From an uncultured Terrimonas sp. (GTDB taxonomy: Bacteria > Bacteroidota > Bacteroidia > Chitinophagales > Chitinophagaceae), in contig CAMPJQ010000093.1 in the NCBI GenBank assembly GCA_946886925.1, positions 1 to 8,301 of the forward strand: DNA of 8,301 nucleotides, read 5' to 3'. The stretch's first letter is position 1. The number at the start of each line of letters is the position of its first letter. The notes under the pieces are model-generated. The model had not been told where the DNA came from, did no database searches, and saw only the letters and a program-made list of their open reading frames with translations. Shown piece after piece: positions 6,896 through 8,301 of this stretch. The position numbers and the translations under genes were made by a program.

Positions 6896-7174
6896 ATGGT
6901 TGAGCATACAGCACTGGGTAAAAGCAATGAAGAACAAAAAAAGAACCTGGCAAGCCTCATACGCAGTAAAACAATTAACCTGGGAGGCTATAAAAGAGCA
7001 AAAATCTATGGTTTATTGTCCTGTAAATCCGGCAAGCGGATGAAAACAGCAAACAGGGTATTTTTTAAAGATGAGCAGGAAGCTATTCGTGAAGGTTACC
7101 GGCCATGCGGAGCCTGCCTGCCGGATAAATACAAAAGATGGAAAGCTGGTGCTTACTTTAATGACGATCTATAA
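6896..7174 (+). CDS. Stand-alone Ada metal-binding-like domain protein
   Basis: A 92-residue protein whose residues about 36-83 match the zinc-binding N-terminal domain of Ada: IYGLLSC (37-43), NRVFF (53-57), the helix DEQEAIREGYRPCGAC (59-74) and the closing YKRW (79-82). In E. coli Ada this domain binds zinc through Cys38, Cys42, Cys69 and Cys72, and Cys38 takes methyl groups from DNA phosphotriesters. Here Cys43, Cys71 and Cys74 correspond to Cys42, Cys69 and Cys72, while the Cys38 position falls on Gly39, so the methyl acceptor appears to be missing. Residues 1-35 are a charged extension that I recall from other stand-alone versions in Bacteroidetes. Its last 14 bases overlap the alkB start chosen here, so the two genes form one operon. 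It may recognise damaged or modified DNA; its activity is unproven. Confidence 0.82.
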   Translation: MVEHTALGKSNEEQKKNLASLIRSKTINLGGYKRAKIYGLLSCKSGKRMKTANRVFFKDEQEAIREGYRPCGACLPDKYKRWKAGAYFNDDL

Positions 7175-7772
7175 TATATTGATTGTGGCAATAATTCAAA
7201 ATATATTACCCACTGACGGCGAAGCGTATCTTTTTCCCGAATTCTTTTCAAAAGAAGAAAGCGAAGAGTTGCGGGAAGCTTTACAGAAAAACATTCACTG
7301 GACACAGGAACCGGTTATTATAATGGGAAGGAAAATGATGCAACCCAGACTTACTGCATGGTATGGTGATGAAGGAAAATTGTATCGTTACACCGGCATC
7401 ACCATGCATCCGCATGCGTGGACGAAGGAATTATTATTGATCAAAGAACGTATTGAAGAAACGTCCGGGCAGAGATTTAACAGTGCACTCCTTAATTTGT
7501 ACCGCAATGGAAATGACAGCGTAGGCTGGCATCGTGATAATGAAAAATCGTTGGGCGTTAACCCCGTAATTGGTTCAGTTAGTTTTGGCGCTGCCCGTTA
7601 CTTCCAATTCCGCCATTATCAGCAAAAGCATATAAAGACAAAAGTGCTTCTCACACCTGGCAGCTTTCTGCTAATGAAAGGAGAAACGCAACACAACTGG
7701 TTACACAGTATTCAAAAGGAACCGAAAATTACCGGCGGAAGGATCAATATTACTTTCAGAACAATAATTTAA
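7161..7772 (+). CDS. alkB: AlkB-like 2-oxoglutarate/Fe(II)-dependent DNA repair dioxygenase
   Basis: A 203-residue AlkB homologue, closer to the ABH2/ABH3 type than to E. coli AlkB. It oxidatively removes methyl groups such as 1-methyladenine and 3-methylcytosine from DNA. The Fe(II) ligands are His124 and Asp126 (WHRDNE) and His182 (NWLHS); 2-oxoglutarate and substrate arginines are Arg194 and Arg200 in RINITFR. Other family signatures are AWYGD (66-70), FNSALLNLYRNG (106-117) and SFGAARYFQF (141-150). The frame is open back to 7071, deep inside the upstream gene. ATG 7161 is preferred because homologues begin shortly before the 'NILP-DGE' segment (14-21), and it overlaps the upstream stop by 14 bases. 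TTG 7179 and GTG 7185 are possible shorter starts. Co-transcription with an Ada-type protein parallels the E. coli ada-alkB operon. Confidence 0.92.
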   Translation: MTIYNILIVAIIQNILPTDGEAYLFPEFFSKEESEELREALQKNIHWTQEPVIIMGRKMMQPRLTAWYGDEGKLYRYTGITMHPHAWTKELLLIKERIEETSGQRFNSALLNLYRNGNDSVGWHRDNEKSLGVNPVIGSVSFGAARYFQFRHYQQKHIKTKVLLTPGSFLLMKGETQHNWLHSIQKEPKITGGRINITFRTII

Positions 7773-7790
7773 AATGGTGAGCAGCATTTT
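7771..7790 (+). terminator. Weak hairpin directly after alkB
   Basis: AAAATG (7771-7776) and CATTTT (7785-7790) form a six-pair, AT-rich stem starting within the stop codon, with no extended T-run after it. It might mark the end of the operon or protect the 3' end; it is a marginal call. Confidence 0.2.
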
Positions 7791-7812
7791 CATTTCCGGG
7801 CTATTTGTTAAA

Positions 7813-7825
7813 AAGAAAAGCGCAA
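7813..7825 (+). promoter_or_regulatory. Possible E. coli-like Ada box
   Basis: AAGAAAAGCGCAA differs at two of 13 positions from the E. coli ada operator as I remember it (AATTAAAGCGCAA, boxes AAT and GCAA). It lies 48 bases upstream of the -33 of the Ada-like gene, farther than in E. coli, and no copy occurs before the first repair gene. It may be fortuitous. Confidence 0.2.
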
Positions 7826-7861
7826 CTCATAAAAAATTACCTGGACGAGAAGCAGATATTC

Positions 7862-7879
7862 GCAAGAACCGGGTTTTAA
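7862..7879 (+). promoter_or_regulatory. Copy 2 of the shared operator-like element
   Basis: GCAA-GA-ACCGGGTT-T-TAA, upstream of the Ada/Ogt-type gene. It matches copy 1 at 6834-6851 in 15 of 18 positions and has the same 17-bp distance to the -7 box. Its position before the gene for the presumed regulator suggests autoregulation. Confidence 0.6.
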
Positions 7880-7904
7880 TGCAATGCAGGTAAAGGTATT
7901 TTTG
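7874..7904 (+). promoter_or_regulatory. Promoter of the AraC/Ada-type gene
   Basis: TATTTTTG (7897-7904) is a perfect Bacteroidetes -7 box. TTTT at 7874-7877 is a -33 with a 19-bp gap. Predicted transcription begins near 7909, giving a leader of about 15 bases before the ATG at 7924. The gene therefore has its own promoter despite following alkB in the same direction. Confidence 0.6.
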
Positions 7905-7923
7905 CATCACTAAATGAAACATC

Positions 7924-8301
7924 ATGGAAACACAACAAGCACTGGATTATAAAAGAATTGCAGAAGCAATCGCTTTTTTGAAAGAAAATTTCAAATCGCA
8001 ACCAAAGTTAGAAGAAGCAGCAGCGCATGTTCATCTTAGCCCGTTTCACTTTCAGCGGATGTTCCGGGAATGGGCAGGCGTAACTCCAAAGCAGTTCTTA
8101 CAATATTTGAGTGCCGCTTATGCCAAAAATATATTAAATACAGGCGCTACCCTGCTTGATACAGCTTTGGAAACAGGACTTTCAGGCACAGGAAGATTAC
8201 ATGATTTGTTTGTTAAAGTAGAAGGCATGACTCCGGGAGAATATAAAAATGGAGGCGCTTTACTTCATATTAATTACGCATTTGCAGATACCCCTTTTGG
8301 C
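7924..8301 (+). CDS. ada: AraC-type HTH / O6-methylguanine-DNA methyltransferase (Ada-like), 3' end beyond the window
   Basis: The reading frame starts at 7924 and is open to the window edge, giving the first 126 residues. Residues about 10-107 form an AraC-type double helix-turn-helix: first motif around LEEAAAHVHLSPFHFQRMF (29-47), second around ALETGLSGTGRLHDLF (80-95), ending with the family signature MTPGEYKNGG (101-110). The remainder, INYAFADTPFG (116-126), is how the methyltransferase part begins in AraC-Ogt fusion proteins of the Ada type. The acceptor-cysteine PCHR motif would lie downstream and is not seen. The protein starts straight with the HTH, so it lacks Ada's N-terminal zinc domain; a separate version of that domain is encoded at 6896. 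It is expected to repair O6-methylguanine and/or activate the repair genes. Whether the methyltransferase part is complete cannot be judged here. Confidence 0.85.
   Translation, partial: METQQALDYKRIAEAIAFLKENFKSQPKLEEAAAHVHLSPFHFQRMFREWAGVTPKQFLQYLSAAYAKNILNTGATLLDTALETGLSGTGRLHDLFVKVEGMTPGEYKNGGALLHINYAFADTPFG

Noticed and set aside
7071..7160. Longer AlkB reading frame starting at 7071
   Set aside because: It would overlap 104 bases of the Ada-domain gene, and the extra residues show no family similarity; ATG 7161 fits the usual AlkB N-terminus.

Overview
The window looks like chromosomal DNA of a Bacteroidetes bacterium, most likely a member of the Chitinophagaceae or a close relative. 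Three things point there. The best promoters match the Bacteroidetes pattern (TAnnTTTG at -7 with a weak TTTG-like -33) rather than sigma70 boxes. Shine-Dalgarno sites are mostly absent. The gene families (DUF1080, GldM-type domains, PA14-bearing lipoproteins) are typical of the phylum. The species assignment is inference.

Layout. Bases 80-4219 on the plus strand carry four genes: a cyclophilin-type peptidyl-prolyl isomerase lipoprotein, a phosphodiesterase/alkaline-phosphatase-superfamily lipoprotein with chitobiase-C-like and PA14 domains, a secreted DUF1080 (3-keto-disaccharide hydrolase family) protein, and a SAM-dependent O-methyltransferase 5 bases behind it. After a gene-free stretch (4220-4504) comes a small secreted protein (4505-5131) that resembles the C-terminal domains of the gliding/T9SS motor protein GldM without its membrane anchor. 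A class III PLP enzyme, possibly of the PbfA phosphonate ammonia-lyase type, lies convergently on the minus strand (5341-6696).

Bases 6830-8301 hold an alkylation-damage repair cluster: a stand-alone Ada zinc-binding-like domain (6896-7174), an AlkB dioxygenase overlapping it (7161-7772), and an AraC-type HTH protein that runs off the window edge where its O6-methylguanine methyltransferase domain should begin (from 7924). The functions that E. coli packs into ada-alkB are here spread over separate proteins in a different order.

The most interesting signal is regulatory. The two promoters of this repair cluster share an 18-bp element, GCAAnnACCGGGTTnTAA (6834-6851 and 7862-7879; 15 of 18 positions identical). 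Each copy sits exactly 17 bp upstream of a perfect TAnnTTTG -7 box. This is a strong candidate operator for the AraC/Ada-type protein encoded at 7924, giving an autoregulated adaptive response. The Ada-like domain also appears to lack the cysteine that acts as methyl acceptor in E. coli Ada, so how damage is sensed is an open question.
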